Counted from the stretch's first letter, positions 16,815-27,297 are shown. The stretch is DNA of 64,000 bases from Rikenellaceae bacterium (GCA_009783565.1 WRDF01000001.1:248001-312000), one strand, 5' to 3'. The notes: generated from the letters alone by a model not told the origin. Numbers and translations: made by a program.

Positions 16815-18191
16815 ATGGAACTCCCATACGCAGAACCCTACCGCATCAAGATGACCGAAGCGATCCGCACCAGCACGCGCAAAGAACGCGAGCGGTGGAT
16901 CAAAGACGCGAACTATAACCTCTTCATGCTTCCGAGCGAGTATGTTTTCATCGACCTTATAACCGATTCGGGCACGGGTTCGCAGAGCGACCGCCAGTGG
17001 TCGGCAATGATGCTCGGCGATGAAAGCTATGCCGGCGCGTCGTCGTTCTACAATCTGAAAAACATTGTCGAAAAACTGTTCGGGTTCAAATATATGCTGC
17101 CCACGCATCAGGGGCGCGCGGCCGAAAACGTACTGTTCTCGGCGCTCATAAAGGAAGGCGACGTGATACCCGGAAACTCGCATTTCGACACCACGAAAGG
17201 TCATATCGAATACCGCCGCGCGCGCGCAATCGACTGCACTATCGACGAGGCGTTCGACACCCAGATCGAGCATCCGTTCAAGGGGAATGTGAATGTCGCT
17301 AAGCTCGATGCGGTTTTGACGGAGTTCGGGCCAGAGCGCGTGCCGTTCGTCTGCCTCACGGTGACGAACAATACGGCCGGCGGGCAGCCCGTGTCGATGG
17401 AGAATATCCGCGAAGTATCGAAAGTATGTAAAAAACACGGCGTGCCTTTATTGTTCGACTCGGCGCGCTTTGCCGAGAACGCCTATTTCATCAGGATGCG
17501 CGAGAAGGGTTTCGAGGACAAAACCATAAAGCAGATCGTCGCCGGGATGTACAAGCACGCCGACATGATGACCATCAGTGCCAAGAAGGACGGCGCGGTC
17601 AATATCGGCGGTTTCGCGGCGATGCACGATGCCGAACTTTATCGCCGCGCGTCTACCTTTAATATCATGTTCGAGGGTTTTCTGACCTACGGCGGCATGA
17701 GCGGCCGCGATATGAACGCGCTGGCGGTGGGCTTGGACGAGAACACGGAGTTCGAACAACTGGACGCGCGCGTGCGCCAGGTGGAGTATCTGGGCGCGCG
17801 GCTGGACGAGTTCGGAATTCCGTATCAGCGCCCGGCGGGTGGTCACGCGATTTTTGTCGATGCCTACAAGGTGCTGCCTAATGTTCCGCGCGAGGAATTC
17901 GTTGCCCAGACGCTCTGCATCGAGCTTTATTTGGAAGCCGGTGTGCGCGGCGTGGAGATCGGCGCACTGCTTGCCGACCGCGACCCGGTGACGCGCGAAA
18001 ATCGTTTCCCCGCGCTGGAACTCACGCGGCTGGCAATCCCCCGCCGTTCGTACACCAACAACCACATGGACGTGGTGGCAGTGGCGTTGAAGAATATCTA
18101 CGATCGCCGCGAAACCATCACGCGCGGATATAAGATCACGGCCGAAGCGCCCATCATGCGCCACTTCACGGTGGAGTTGGAGAAGGCGTAG
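16815..18191 (+). CDS. tnaA: Tryptophanase (tryptophan indole-lyase)
   Basis: This 458-residue PLP enzyme of the beta-eliminating lyase family splits L-Trp into indole, pyruvate and ammonia. The PLP lysine lies in MTISAKKDGAVNIGG (about residue 257), with SHFDTTKGHIE, FDSARFAENAYFI and MSGRDMNALAVGL also conserved. The sister enzyme tyrosine phenol-lyase has Arg in the segment that here reads GVEIGALLADRDP, so the Ile at that place favours tryptophanase. Indole production is common in gut Bacteroidota. It is monocistronic with a bidirectional terminator after it. Confidence 0.92.
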   Translation: MELPYAEPYRIKMTEAIRTSTRKERERWIKDANYNLFMLPSEYVFIDLITDSGTGSQSDRQWSAMMLGDESYAGASSFYNLKNIVEKLFGFKYMLPTHQGRAAENVLFSALIKEGDVIPGNSHFDTTKGHIEYRRARAIDCTIDEAFDTQIEHPFKGNVNVAKLDAVLTEFGPERVPFVCLTVTNNTAGGQPVSMENIREVSKVCKKHGVPLLFDSARFAENAYFIRMREKGFEDKTIKQIVAGMYKHADMMTISAKKDGAVNIGGFAAMHDAELYRRASTFNIMFEGFLTYGGMSGRDMNALAVGLDENTEFEQLDARVRQVEYLGARLDEFGIPYQRPAGGHAIFVDAYKVLPNVPREEFVAQTLCIELYLEAGVRGVEIGALLADRDPVTRENRFPALELTRLAIPRRSYTNNHMDVVAVALKNIYDRRETITRGYKITAEAPIMRHFTVELEKA

Positions 18192-18219
18192 CGCGCGTGT
18201 TGATCAGTCCATAAAAATT

Positions 18220-18247
18220 AAAAGCGGCTAAATTTAGCCGCTTTTTT
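18220..18247. terminator. Bidirectional palindromic terminator
   Basis: The 24-nt palindrome AAAGCGGCTAAA/TTTAGCCGCTTT (18221-18244) is flanked by A and T runs. It serves tnaA from the left and the convergent cysteine-rich gene from the right. Confidence 0.85.
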
Positions 18248-18263
18248 GTTGGATTTTTAGAAG

Positions 18264-18935
18264 CTACCGTACTCCTGATCCACCGCAAGATAAACAAGTA
18301 TCATATGCTCTTCTGATAACAGTTCCACTACCGCCACAAGCAGTACAAGTCCCCATGACTTCCACTAAGTTAGTTCCTCTTCCACTGCAACTTGAACAAG
18401 TTACAGACGTAGTAGTACTGCCTCTGCCGCTACAAGCGCCACAATTTCTGTATATCTTTCCTCCACTGCAAGAGGAGCATCTTGTATAATGATAACCGTT
18501 ATTGCAGTCTACGGTATTACACCTCGCCGTTCCTCTGCCACTATAAGTCCCATTCGCAAGACGCTGTGGTGCTGTTTCTATTACTCCGCTACCCTGGCAT
18601 CTTACACATATTTGCCTTAACGAGCCTGCGCCACTACACATAGTACAATTTTCGGATACTTGTCCTCCTCCTCTGCAAGAACCGCATGCTGTTTGCTGAG
18701 AAACACTTCCCCTACCGCTACAACTCGAACATGTTCTTTGTGTATATTCAGGCCTACTGCCTCGTCCACTACAAGTCGTACAAGTAACCCGACGTTCCTG
18801 CACTGCTGCACCAGCACCTCCACATGCTACGCATGTGTTTTGTGTAGTCACAGCTCTGAAAGCAAAGCTAATTTGTGCATTTGCATTGAAGCCAAAGCAA
18901 AGCATTGCTATGAGAATCAAAAAATACTTTTTCAT
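18264..18935 (-). CDS. Secreted cysteine-rich protein with about twelve DnaJ-type CxxCxGxG motifs
   Basis: The mature protein is about 200 residues after a signal peptide (MKKYFLILIAMLCFGFNANA, cleaved before QIS). It is almost wholly built from CxxC[SGQ]GxG knuckles: CVACGGAG, CTTCSGRG, CSSCSGRG, CGSCRGGG, CTMCSGAG, CVRCQGSG, a CNTVDCNNG variant, CSSCSGG, CGACSGRG, CSSCSGRG, CTACGGSG and CLSCGGSG. DnaJ has four such motifs, paired to bind two zinc ions; no J-domain is present here. Zinc binding is likely by analogy, but the protein would sit in the oxidising periplasm or on the surface, which is odd. Composition is AT-rich compared with neighbours. In-frame starts also exist at 18941 and 18959. 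It is possibly co-transcribed with the small lipoprotein at 19048-19206. Confidence 0.75.
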   Translation of the reverse strand: MKKYFLILIAMLCFGFNANAQISFAFRAVTTQNTCVACGGAGAAVQERRVTCTTCSGRGSRPEYTQRTCSSCSGRGSVSQQTACGSCRGGGQVSENCTMCSGAGSLRQICVRCQGSGVIETAPQRLANGTYSGRGTARCNTVDCNNGYHYTRCSSCSGGKIYRNCGACSGRGSTTTSVTCSSCSGRGTNLVEVMGTCTACGGSGTVIRRAYDTCLSCGGSGVR

Positions 18936-19047
18936 TTTCATTCTTTGTTTAACGTCCACTCCTTTAAGCAGACAAAAGTTAAATTAACTTGTTTTTTCCT
19001 TGCTATTTATTATATGTTTTTGAAGAAATTCTTTATTGTTTTCAATA

Positions 19048-19206
19048 TCAATATCTGTACTCCGGAAGAACTCCTTGATTCCAGCCTTGTCTAAATCCTT
19101 CCTGGAAATCAGGATGTTGCAAAACTGCACAACCTGACATCAAAAACGAAAAAGAGATTATCACAATAAGCAGTATCGCTGCCAGTTTAAATTTTCTTGT
19201 TTTCAT
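19048..19206 (-). CDS. Small predicted lipoprotein (52 residues)
   Basis: The frame encodes a lipoprotein signal (MKTRKFKLAAILLIVIISFS then FLMSGC, lipid-acceptor Cys26). A short mature part of 27 residues begins CAVLQHPDFQEGFRQGWNQGV. The gene is too short for default gene callers but has a classical basic-hydrophobic-lipobox layout. Its 5' leader contains a 7-bp hairpin (CTGCTCT/AGAGCAG, 19224-19243). It is on the same strand as, and about 110 nt upstream of, the cysteine-rich secreted protein. No family is recognised. Confidence 0.6.
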   Translation of the reverse strand: MKTRKFKLAAILLIVIISFSFLMSGCAVLQHPDFQEGFRQGWNQGVLPEYRY

Positions 19207-19287
19207 AATTCGTATTTTTGTTTAATCTGCTCTCTTGTTAGAGCAGTTGGTTTATTTTTGTCCCAATTTTTTTCGCATAAGCACATA

Positions 19288-19490
19288 AAAAACGTGGGAC
19301 AATACCTTTTATCAGTCTCTGAGGTCTTCGACAACCTGACAACCAAATAAATGAGTAAAGCCCACGCTGACGCGTGAGCGTTTACACTTTACTCTCGGTT
19401 GTCATGAAATGTCGAAGTTTCAGAGACAAGAAATAAAGCTAACGCTTTCTATGTATGTCGTGTACGGGAGCAATAGTCCCATAGCACGTG
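19288..19490. ncRNA. Structured intergenic element, copy 2, with a very long multi-helix hairpin
   Basis: Starts ACGTGGGACAATA and ends near CAATAGTCCCATA, an imperfect terminal inverted repeat. Inside, five nested perfect helices stack: GTCTCTGA/TCAGAGAC (19315-19322/19420-19427), CTTCGACA/TGTCGAAG (19326-19333/19410-19417), GACAACC/GGTTGTC (19338-19344/19397-19403), GAGTAAAG/CTTTACTC (19353-19360/19387-19394), and CACGC/GCGTG (19363-19367/19372-19376) closed by TGAC. It shares blocks with the element at 11101-11180. It may be an RNA or a miniature mobile element. Confidence 0.5.
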
Positions 19491-19628
19491 TGATTCAAAT
19501 GATCTTTACGGTTTTATCATAGGCAGATACAGATTGGTTTATGCGCAAATATAATAACTTCTATTCGAAGCAACAAATTTGTGCGAACAAGGGGTGTTCG
19601 ATTTCGGTCAATTGAAACAAAAAAACAA

Positions 19629-20516
19629 TCAAAGCTCCTTGATCCGCTCCTCTGCGAGAGCATAAACGAAGTCGCACACCCCGTCGTGCGGACAGCGCGA
19701 GATAATGTCGTTAACGAAGCCCGACATTTGCAGGCGGCGAGCGTCATCTTCGCTCAGCCCGCGCTGACGCATGTAGAACAGCGCCGATTCGTCAAGTTGT
19801 CCGACCGTCGCACCATGGCTGCATTTCACGTCATCGGAATAGATTTCAAGACGCGGCTCGGTGTAGATGCGCGCCGTCTCGCTCATCAGCAGGTTACGGC
19901 TTTGCTGTTGGGCGGCAGTGCGACGCGCGTCGGCAGCGACATGTATCAGTCCCGTGAACTTTCCGACAGCCTCACCCGCGGCGATTCCCTTCACGAGTTG
20001 GAAGCTCGTGCAGTCGGGAGCAATATGAAGGGCGCGCACGTTTATGTCAGTGCGTTCCGCCAAGTCACCTGTGCCCGCCGCGAACCATAGTCCATAAAGG
20101 TTCGCTTCGGCGTGTGACTCGGCGAGGTTTACCTCTATGTCCACTTTGGTTTTGCCGCCGTGCAGCCACACGTTCATCATCTCGGTCCTGCTGCACGCGT
20201 GCTGACTGACGTTCCCACTTATGGCAAGCGTCGATTGCGCGCCCATCTGCGTAATTTCGCTGAGGCTGAGACGCGCATCACGCCCGACGACCGCCTCGCG
20301 CATGAAATCGACATGCACGGGCGCGTCGTCCGCCTGACGATGAAAAATTATAACCTCCGCCTGCGCACCCTCCTCCAAGGTTATCGACGCGCGCGGGTTA
20401 CAGTCTTTCGACGTATGGTCGAACATGAGCAAAAACGGCCTCTCGGCGCTCACCCCGCGCGGCACGTGGATTGTCCCTCCGTTCACCATATCTATGTCGT
20501 AGCCTTCGAAATTCAT
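19629..20516 (-). CDS. sufD: Fe-S cluster assembly protein SufD
   Basis: This 295-residue SufBD-fold protein is a partner of SufB and SufC in the cytoplasmic scaffold that builds Fe-S clusters. The right-handed beta-helix core is evident (ARLSLSEITQMGAQSTLAIS, AEANLYGLWFAAGTGDLAERTD) and the C-terminus carries IYSDDVKCSHGATVGQLDESALFYMRQRG, the conserved SufBD segment. At 295 residues it is clearly shorter than the usual SufD of about 420-450. Most of the N-terminal helical domain is absent, a reduced form seen in some Bacteroidota. The start at 20516 follows the sufC stop by 8 nt; an earlier in-frame ATG at 20549 would overlap sufC. Confidence 0.9.
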   Translation of the reverse strand: MNFEGYDIDMVNGGTIHVPRGVSAERPFLLMFDHTSKDCNPRASITLEEGAQAEVIIFHRQADDAPVHVDFMREAVVGRDARLSLSEITQMGAQSTLAISGNVSQHACSRTEMMNVWLHGGKTKVDIEVNLAESHAEANLYGLWFAAGTGDLAERTDINVRALHIAPDCTSFQLVKGIAAGEAVGKFTGLIHVAADARRTAAQQQSRNLLMSETARIYTEPRLEIYSDDVKCSHGATVGQLDESALFYMRQRGLSEDDARRLQMSGFVNDIISRCPHDGVCDFVYALAEERIKEL

Positions 20517-20524
20517 CTCTTGCT

Positions 20525-21277
20525 CTATTGAATATCGCCTATCAGCCAATCGTAGCCCTCCGATTCGAGTTTCAGCGCCAACGTCCGGTCGCCCGTGTGG
20601 ATGATGCGTCCCTTGTAGAGCACGTGCACGAAGTCGGGTACGATGTAGTCCAAGAGCCTCTGGTAGTGGGTGATAACGATCGTCGCATTGTCCGGCCGGC
20701 GCAGTTTGTTCACCCCCGTCGCCACCACGCGCAGCGCGTCGATGTCAAGTCCGCTGTCGGTTTCGTCGAGGATCGCAAGGCGCGGGTCGAGCATTGCCAT
20801 CTGGAATATCTCGTTCTTCTTCTTCTCGCCGCCCGAAAACCCCTCGTTCACGGCGCGGTTCATCAATTTCGCATCGAGTTCCACGACTGCGCTTTTATCG
20901 CGCATCAGTTTCAGAAACTCGGCGGGCGACAGCGGCTCTTCACCCCTGCCCGCGCGACGCTCGTTCACCGCCAGCCGCATAAAATTAGCCATGCTCACGC
21001 CCGGAATTTCGACCGGATATTGAAATCCGAGGAATATGCCCGCACGCGCGCGGTCTTCGATGCTCATTTCCAGCAGGTCAGCCCCGTCGTATAGTACCTC
21101 GCCGCGCGTTACCTCATATCGCGGGTTGCCCGCCAGCACCGACGCCAGCGTGCTCTTACCCGACCCGTTAGGGCCCATGATAGCGTGGACTTCGCCCTCG
21201 CGCACCGCGAGATTCACTCCTTTCAATATTTCCTTGCCCTCGACCGAGCAGTGTAAATCTTTTATTTCAAGTAACAT
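20525..21277 (-). CDS. sufC: Fe-S cluster assembly ATPase SufC
   Basis: This 250-residue ABC-type ATPase energises the SufBC2D scaffold. It has Walker A GPNGSGKST, Q-loop GFQYPVEIPGVS, signature FSGGEKKKNEIFQMA, Walker B LAILDETDSGLD and H-loop TIVITHYQRLL. Its length is typical. It lies between sufB and sufD but is separated from sufB by a 382-nt repeat-rich spacer, unlike the tight sufBCD arrangement usual in the phylum. Confidence 0.97.
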   Translation of the reverse strand: MLLEIKDLHCSVEGKEILKGVNLAVREGEVHAIMGPNGSGKSTLASVLAGNPRYEVTRGEVLYDGADLLEMSIEDRARAGIFLGFQYPVEIPGVSMANFMRLAVNERRAGRGEEPLSPAEFLKLMRDKSAVVELDAKLMNRAVNEGFSGGEKKKNEIFQMAMLDPRLAILDETDSGLDIDALRVVATGVNKLRRPDNATIVITHYQRLLDYIVPDFVHVLYKGRIIHTGDRTLALKLESEGYDWLIGDIQ

Positions 21278-21659
21278 ATTTAGCTCTTTTTTTGCAGTTA
21301 CAGGAATTTATTTTCCACTTTTGCTTGCCCAAAAGTGGAGCAAAAAGGCACCGCCTCATCGTTCGCGGCATCGCTCTCGGGAGCTTCCCTCGTTACACGG
21401 CAACTTCGGGTGATCTCCCTGACGCGATGTCCTCCCGCTCCGATGAAAGGCGGACTTCCCTGCCGGATAAACAAGCGTGTTTCATTGCGGCCTCCGAGCC
21501 GCAATCTAACGCATGTGCAGGCACGCCAACGGCAGCGGGTGCACCCGAAGCACGTAGCGCGAGGGAAAGCCGTCCCGCCGCGTGGGGCGGCGGCGTGACG
21601 CGCGGTTTTTTGCTTTCAGCAAAAGCCCGCAATGACAAATCTTATGAAACTCGCGCGTG
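21278..21659. other. 382-nt repetitive spacer splitting sufB from sufCD
   Basis: No gene is seen on either strand. The spacer holds nested short palindromes: ACTTTTG/CAAAAGT (about 21318-21337), GCGGC/GCCGC (about 21499-21514), and a GC-rich stem around 21570-21603. It ends with AAGCCCGCAATGACAAA (about 21622-21638), a fragment of the GTCATTGCGAG repeat family. It appears to be accumulated repeat sequence. Confidence 0.5.
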
Positions 21660-23105
<1,446 letters not shown>

Positions 23106-23131
23106 GCTTGATTGTGCGCAGGTTTGCACGA

Positions 23132-23162
23132 CAAAGGTAGTAATAGCCCGACAGAGTGCAAA
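23132..23162 (-). promoter_or_regulatory. Promoter of sufB
   Basis: Minus strand TTTG (23159-23162), exactly 19 nt, then TACCTTTG (23132-23139), 26 nt before the sufB ATG. Confidence 0.75.
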
Positions 23163-23218
23163 ATTTTGTCTGCCAAAAGTGTCTCGCAATTATCGCCAAG
23201 CCCGCAATGACAAAAAAT

Positions 23219-23251
23219 CAGGGTCTGTTCACTTTTGTGTGACAGACCCTG
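23219..23251 (-). terminator. Terminator after the TPR gene
   Basis: CAGGGTCTGT-(T)CAC/GTG-TGACAGACCCTG forms a 13-14-bp stem with one bulge. It is followed on the minus strand by ATTTTTTG. The arm resembles the hairpin at 1763-1809 (both contain a G-rich run then CTGTTCAC). Confidence 0.8.
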
Positions 23252-23273
23252 AACAGGAGCACGCCGCAGTGGC

Positions 23274-24623
23274 TTACCGCTCTATGCCTAGCGTTTCTTC
23301 GTATAATTTATTATACTTCTGGAAAATCGGTGCCATATCGGGTTCGTCTTTAAGGCGGAACAGGATACGCGCTACGCGCTGCAACGATGCATGTACAGAT
23401 GCATTATCCATCGGGGCATTATATGCGATATTGTATGCGCGCTCACTTGGCGGGAATCCTTTGCGGAAAACCTCCATTGCCCTGGCCCTCAACTCGTTAC
23501 GCTGAGCCTGACTGAGGCTGTTATTGTTATCCGCCTCTCTCAGAATATCCTCGCCCTCATCCATCAACTGGTCGGCAAGATAGTAATTCGCACCGAAATC
23601 ATTGGGGAATTTTTCGGCAAAGCGGGTAAAAAATTCTATCGTCTGAGTACGATCGCCCTTATTCAAGTAAGCCTGTCCAAGACCGTTCCAGAGCACTATA
23701 CGAGACGGATCGCGCTCTACCGCCGCCCTCAGTATGTCGATTATTTCCGAGAAATCGTCTTTCGACAACGCATAATAGTTGATCAGTCCCTCGACAACAA
23801 GCTCGTTACCGGGGAAACGTTCGACACCACGCTGCAATATTTCCTTAGCTTTCGGATGATTATCAGTACGCAAGTATGCCCACGAAAGAAAATAGGCGAT
23901 ATTGCCGTCGTTCCATACATCATTCGCTACGGCCTCTTCGAACACCTCGATGGACCTCGCATAGTCTTCCAGCATAAGGAAAAGATAACCCGCATTGAAT
24001 ACCGAATTGCCGTCCACCACGCCGATCAGCGGGTTGAGTTGAGTCTGGAACGCCGCGAGAAAGTTCTCCGCCGCCGCCGCATTGTTACCCAGATTGTGCT
24101 GAGCATTAGCCCTCATCTTGTAGATGTTGGCCACGCGGTCCATGCCGTCTGTCGCTCTCGTTCTAAGTCTGTTATCGAGTTCGCCTGCACGACTGAAAGC
24201 CTCCGCCGCAAGTTGCGTCGCTCCTTCGTGGATCACGATCTTCTCATCCCAGAACTGCACTACGCCGTCGATCAGAAAAATATCGGCCTCAGGCACAGAG
24301 ACCACCGTGAAATTCCGGCCATTAACCTCCCGTTCGCTCGTCTCGATATCTTTGCCCACGACATCTTTCAATCTTTCGAGAGACATTCCGGGGTGGATGT
24401 ACATTGCGACGGCAGCGGCGGCATTGTAGAAAGCTTCTCCGCGGTCGAACCACGTTTGTCCGCGCGTGGCGCGGCGTTCATTTTCAATCTCTCTGTCCGA
24501 GCGTTCGATAGCTCTGCGGAGCGCATTCTGGTCGATTCTCATCTGCTGCGAGGGCAGCACCTGAGCCATCGCCGACGTCAGTGCGACGCCCGCAACGATG
24601 ACAAGCATTACTATTCTTTTCAT
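23274..24623 (-). CDS. Secreted tetratricopeptide-repeat protein
   Basis: This protein of about 449 residues has a signal peptide (MKRIVMLVIVAGVALTSAMAQ). The mature part contains several TPR helices: MRANAQHNLGNNAAAAENFLAAF, GYLFLMLEDYARSIEVFEEAV, FLSWAYLRTDNHPKAKEILQRGVERFPGN, GLGQAYLNKGDRTQTIEFFTRFAEKFPND. TPR arrays mediate protein contacts; this one would act in the periplasm. The partner is unknown. The start at 24623 gives a clean signal peptide; three codons upstream is another ATG. It lies downstream of gyrA, separated by a GTCATTGCGAG repeat, so it is probably a separate unit. Confidence 0.85.
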   Translation of the reverse strand: MKRIVMLVIVAGVALTSAMAQVLPSQQMRIDQNALRRAIERSDREIENERRATRGQTWFDRGEAFYNAAAAVAMYIHPGMSLERLKDVVGKDIETSEREVNGRNFTVVSVPEADIFLIDGVVQFWDEKIVIHEGATQLAAEAFSRAGELDNRLRTRATDGMDRVANIYKMRANAQHNLGNNAAAAENFLAAFQTQLNPLIGVVDGNSVFNAGYLFLMLEDYARSIEVFEEAVANDVWNDGNIAYFLSWAYLRTDNHPKAKEILQRGVERFPGNELVVEGLINYYALSKDDFSEIIDILRAAVERDPSRIVLWNGLGQAYLNKGDRTQTIEFFTRFAEKFPNDFGANYYLADQLMDEGEDILREADNNNSLSQAQRNELRARAMEVFRKGFPPSERAYNIAYNAPMDNASVHASLQRVARILFRLKDEPDMAPIFQKYNKLYEETLGIER

Positions 24624-24690
24624 AACTCTCAAAGATTAAAGCAGTTAGCCTATGGTTTTTGGTTTGTTTTATTAATCTTCACATAACTAT

Positions 24691-24771
24691 TGTCATTGCG
24701 AGCCTGCAAGGCGAAGCAATACAGTTCAGTAAAAACTGGATTGCTTCGGGTATACGACCCTTGCAATGACG
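24691..24771. repeat. GTCATTGCGAG-type palindromic repeat, copy 3
   Basis: Arms TGTCATTGCGAGCCTGCAAGGCGAAGCAAT and ATTGCTTCGGGTATACGACCCTTGCAATGAC. The inner and outer blocks are as in the other copies but the filler differs. It sits just after the gyrA stop and may serve as its terminator. Confidence 0.85.
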
Positions 24772-24783
24772 ATCGGCGATTTA

Positions 24784-27297
24784 TCATCCGGCAGGCTGGA
24801 AATCAGACGCGTCTGCCTCGTCACTTCGCGGCACGGCGATAACCGATGCTATCCGGTCGTCACCCCGCAAATTGATAACCCGTACTCCCTGCGTCGCACG
24901 GCCGGCCAGCCGTATCGCGTCCACACCCGTGCGGATCGTGATACCGCTGCGGTTGATGATCATCAGGTCGTTGTCATCCGTAACGGCCTGGATCGAGATC
25001 AGTTTGCCCGTTTTTTCGGTTATGTTAATGGTTTTTACACCCTTGCCGCCGCGGTTGGTAATGCGGTATTCATCCAGGTCGGTGCGCTTGCCGTAGCCGT
25101 TTTCGCTCACCACAAGTATGTCTTTTTTGTCGTCAGGCTCGACGCATACCATGCCGATAACCTCGTCGTGCTCCTCTATCGAGATACCGCGAACCCCCGC
25201 CGCCGTGCGCCCTATGGGACGCACGATGCTCTCCGGAAAACGTATCGCCTTACCCTCGCGCGCGGCTATCATCACTTCGGCGTTGCCGCTCGTGAGCTTC
25301 ACGTCTATAAGCCGGTCGCCCTCACGAATAGTAATTGCGTTCACGCCGTTGGCGCGCGGACGCGAGTAGGCTTCCAGCTGTGTTTTCTTGATAGTGCCGT
25401 CTTTGGTACACATTATCAGGAAGTTATTCTCCACATACTCCTTGTCGTCGAGGTGGCGCACGTTGATATACGCTCTCACCGCATCGCCCGGCTCGATTTG
25501 GATAACGTTCTGGATCGCCCGTCCCTTAGACGCGCGCGCGCCTTCCGGAATCTGGTAAACTTTCAGCCAATAGCACCGTCCACGCTCCGTGAAGAACATC
25601 ATCGTATTGTGCATCGTCGTGACGTAGATATGCTCGATAAAGTCCTCGTCACGCGTTGCGCTTCCCTTTGCACCCACTCCGCCGCGTGCCTGACTGCGAT
25701 ACTCCGTCAGCGGCGTGCGCTTGATGTAGCCCATGTGCGAGATGGTTATCACCATCTCGTCGTCGGCATAGAAATCCTCAGGATTGAACTCCTCCGCACT
25801 AAAAACCACCTCCGTGCGGCGAGCGTCGCCATACTTCTCTTTGATTTCCACCAACTCGTCGCGGATAACTTTCATCTGCAATCCCTCGTCCGCCAATACC
25901 TCTCTGTAATAGGCGATCTGTTTGCACAATTCGTCGTACTCGTTCTGCAACTTCCCGCGCTCCAATCCCGTAAGCGCGCGCAAACGCATGTCGATTATCG
26001 CCGCCGCCTGCACGTCCGTCAGTCCGAAACCCGCCATTAGCGCCTGCTTGGCAGCATCCGGAGTCTCCGACGCACGGATGATACGGATGATCTCGTCTAT
26101 ATGATCTAACGCTTTGAGCAGCCCTTCGAGTATGTGCGCCCGTTTTTCGGCCTGCGCAAGGTCGTAGCGCGTGCGCCGCACCACCACCTCGTGGCGGTGG
26201 TCGATGAAGTGGCGGATCATATCCCGCAGGTTCAGCATCATCGGCCGCCCCTTCACCAACGCGATATTGTTCACCGCGAACGACGTCTGCATCGCCGTAT
26301 ATTTATACAGTGTGTTCAGCACCACGCTCGCCACCGCGTCGGTTTTCAGGATTATCACAATCCTCATGCCATTACGGTCGCTCTCGTCGTTGATATAAGA
26401 AATCCCCTCTATCTTCTTCTCGTTGATCATGTCCGCGATCTTGCGGATCATGTCGGCCTTGTTCACCTGATACGGTATCTCCGTAACCACGATACACTCC
26501 CGTCCGCTCGCCGTATGCTCTATCTCCGTTCGCGCGCGCATCATGACCCGTCCGCGCCCCGTTTCCATCGCCTCGCGCACGCCCTCGTAGCCGTAAATTA
26601 TCCCTCCCGTCGGGAAATCGGGGGCGGTAACGTGCTGCATCAACTCCGCGACCTCGACGTCCTTATTATCGACATACGCACAACATGCATCGATAACCTC
26701 CGACAGGTTGTGCGGCGCCATGTTCGTCGCCATGCCAACCGCAATGCCCGATGCACCGTTGATCAGCAGTAGCGGCACGCGCGTAGGCAGTACCTGAGGC
26801 TCTTGCATCGTGTCGTCGAAGTTGAACTGGAAATCGACCGTGTCCTTATCTATATCGGCCATCGCCTCGTCGGCCAGCTTCTTCATCCGCGCCTCCGTGT
26901 AACGCATCGCCGCCGGAGCGTCGCCGTCCACCGACCCGAAGTTACCCTGCCCGTCCACCAGCGGGTAGCGCAGACTCCACTCCTGCGCCATGCGCACCAT
27001 CGCGTCATATATCGAGCTGTCGCCATGCGGGTGGAACTTACCCATCACATCCCCCACGATCCTCGCCGACTTGCGGTGCGGCTTATCGGAGTAGAGGTTC
27101 AGCTCGTTGCTCATGCCGTAAAGGATTCTCCTCTGCACGGGCTTCATCCCGTCGCGCACGTCGGGCAGCGCACGCGATACGATCACCGACATCGAATAGT
27201 CGATGTAGGCCGACTTCATCTGCTCCTCAATGTTGATCCTCACTATTTTCTCACCGCCGCCCTCTTCGCCGTTCGGTTCTTTTATCTCTTCTGACAT
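24784..27297 (-). CDS. gyrA: DNA gyrase subunit A
   Basis: This 837-residue type IIA topoisomerase subunit breaks and rejoins DNA to introduce negative supercoils. It has the breakage-reunion domain with active-site Tyr133 (AAMRYTEAR) and a quinolone-binding segment [12 protein letters not shown] in which the Ser and Asp equivalent to E. coli 83 and 87 are both wild-type in kind. Six C-terminal beta-pinwheel blades follow, and a GyrA-box-like [10 protein letters not shown] near residue 745 distinguishes gyrase from topoisomerase IV ParC. No gyrB is nearby. Confidence 0.97.
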   Translation of the reverse strand: MSEEIKEPNGEEGGGEKIVRINIEEQMKSAYIDYSMSVIVSRALPDVRDGMKPVQRRILYGMSNELNLYSDKPHRKSARIVGDVMGKFHPHGDSSIYDAMVRMAQEWSLRYPLVDGQGNFGSVDGDAPAAMRYTEARMKKLADEAMADIDKDTVDFQFNFDDTMQEPQVLPTRVPLLLINGASGIAVGMATNMAPHNLSEVIDACCAYVDNKDVEVAELMQHVTAPDFPTGGIIYGYEGVREAMETGRGRVMMRARTEIEHTASGRECIVVTEIPYQVNKADMIRKIADMINEKKIEGISYINDESDRNGMRIVIILKTDAVASVVLNTLYKYTAMQTSFAVNNIALVKGRPMMLNLRDMIRHFIDHRHEVVVRRTRYDLAQAEKRAHILEGLLKALDHIDEIIRIIRASETPDAAKQALMAGFGLTDVQAAAIIDMRLRALTGLERGKLQNEYDELCKQIAYYREVLADEGLQMKVIRDELVEIKEKYGDARRTEVVFSAEEFNPEDFYADDEMVITISHMGYIKRTPLTEYRSQARGGVGAKGSATRDEDFIEHIYVTTMHNTMMFFTERGRCYWLKVYQIPEGARASKGRAIQNVIQIEPGDAVRAYINVRHLDDKEYVENNFLIMCTKDGTIKKTQLEAYSRPRANGVNAITIREGDRLIDVKLTSGNAEVMIAAREGKAIRFPESIVRPIGRTAAGVRGISIEEHDEVIGMVCVEPDDKKDILVVSENGYGKRTDLDEYRITNRGGKGVKTINITEKTGKLISIQAVTDDNDLMIINRSGITIRTGVDAIRLAGRATQGVRVINLRGDDRIASVIAVPRSDEADASDFQPAG

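Noticed and set aside
16815-18191. Tyrosine phenol-lyase instead of tryptophanase
   Set aside because: The phenol-binding Arg position of tyrosine phenol-lyase is Ile here (GVEIGA), as in tryptophanase.
19314-19430. tmRNA, RNase P RNA or 6S RNA identity for the long hairpin
   Set aside because: None of the conserved core sequences of those RNAs could be seen; the fold is a single long hairpin.
24766-27294. Long plus-strand frames opposite gyrA
   Set aside because: They are antisense shadows of a certain gene.
24784-27297. ParC (topoisomerase IV) instead of GyrA
   Set aside because: A complete C-terminal pinwheel with a GyrA-box-like NRGGKG segment is present.
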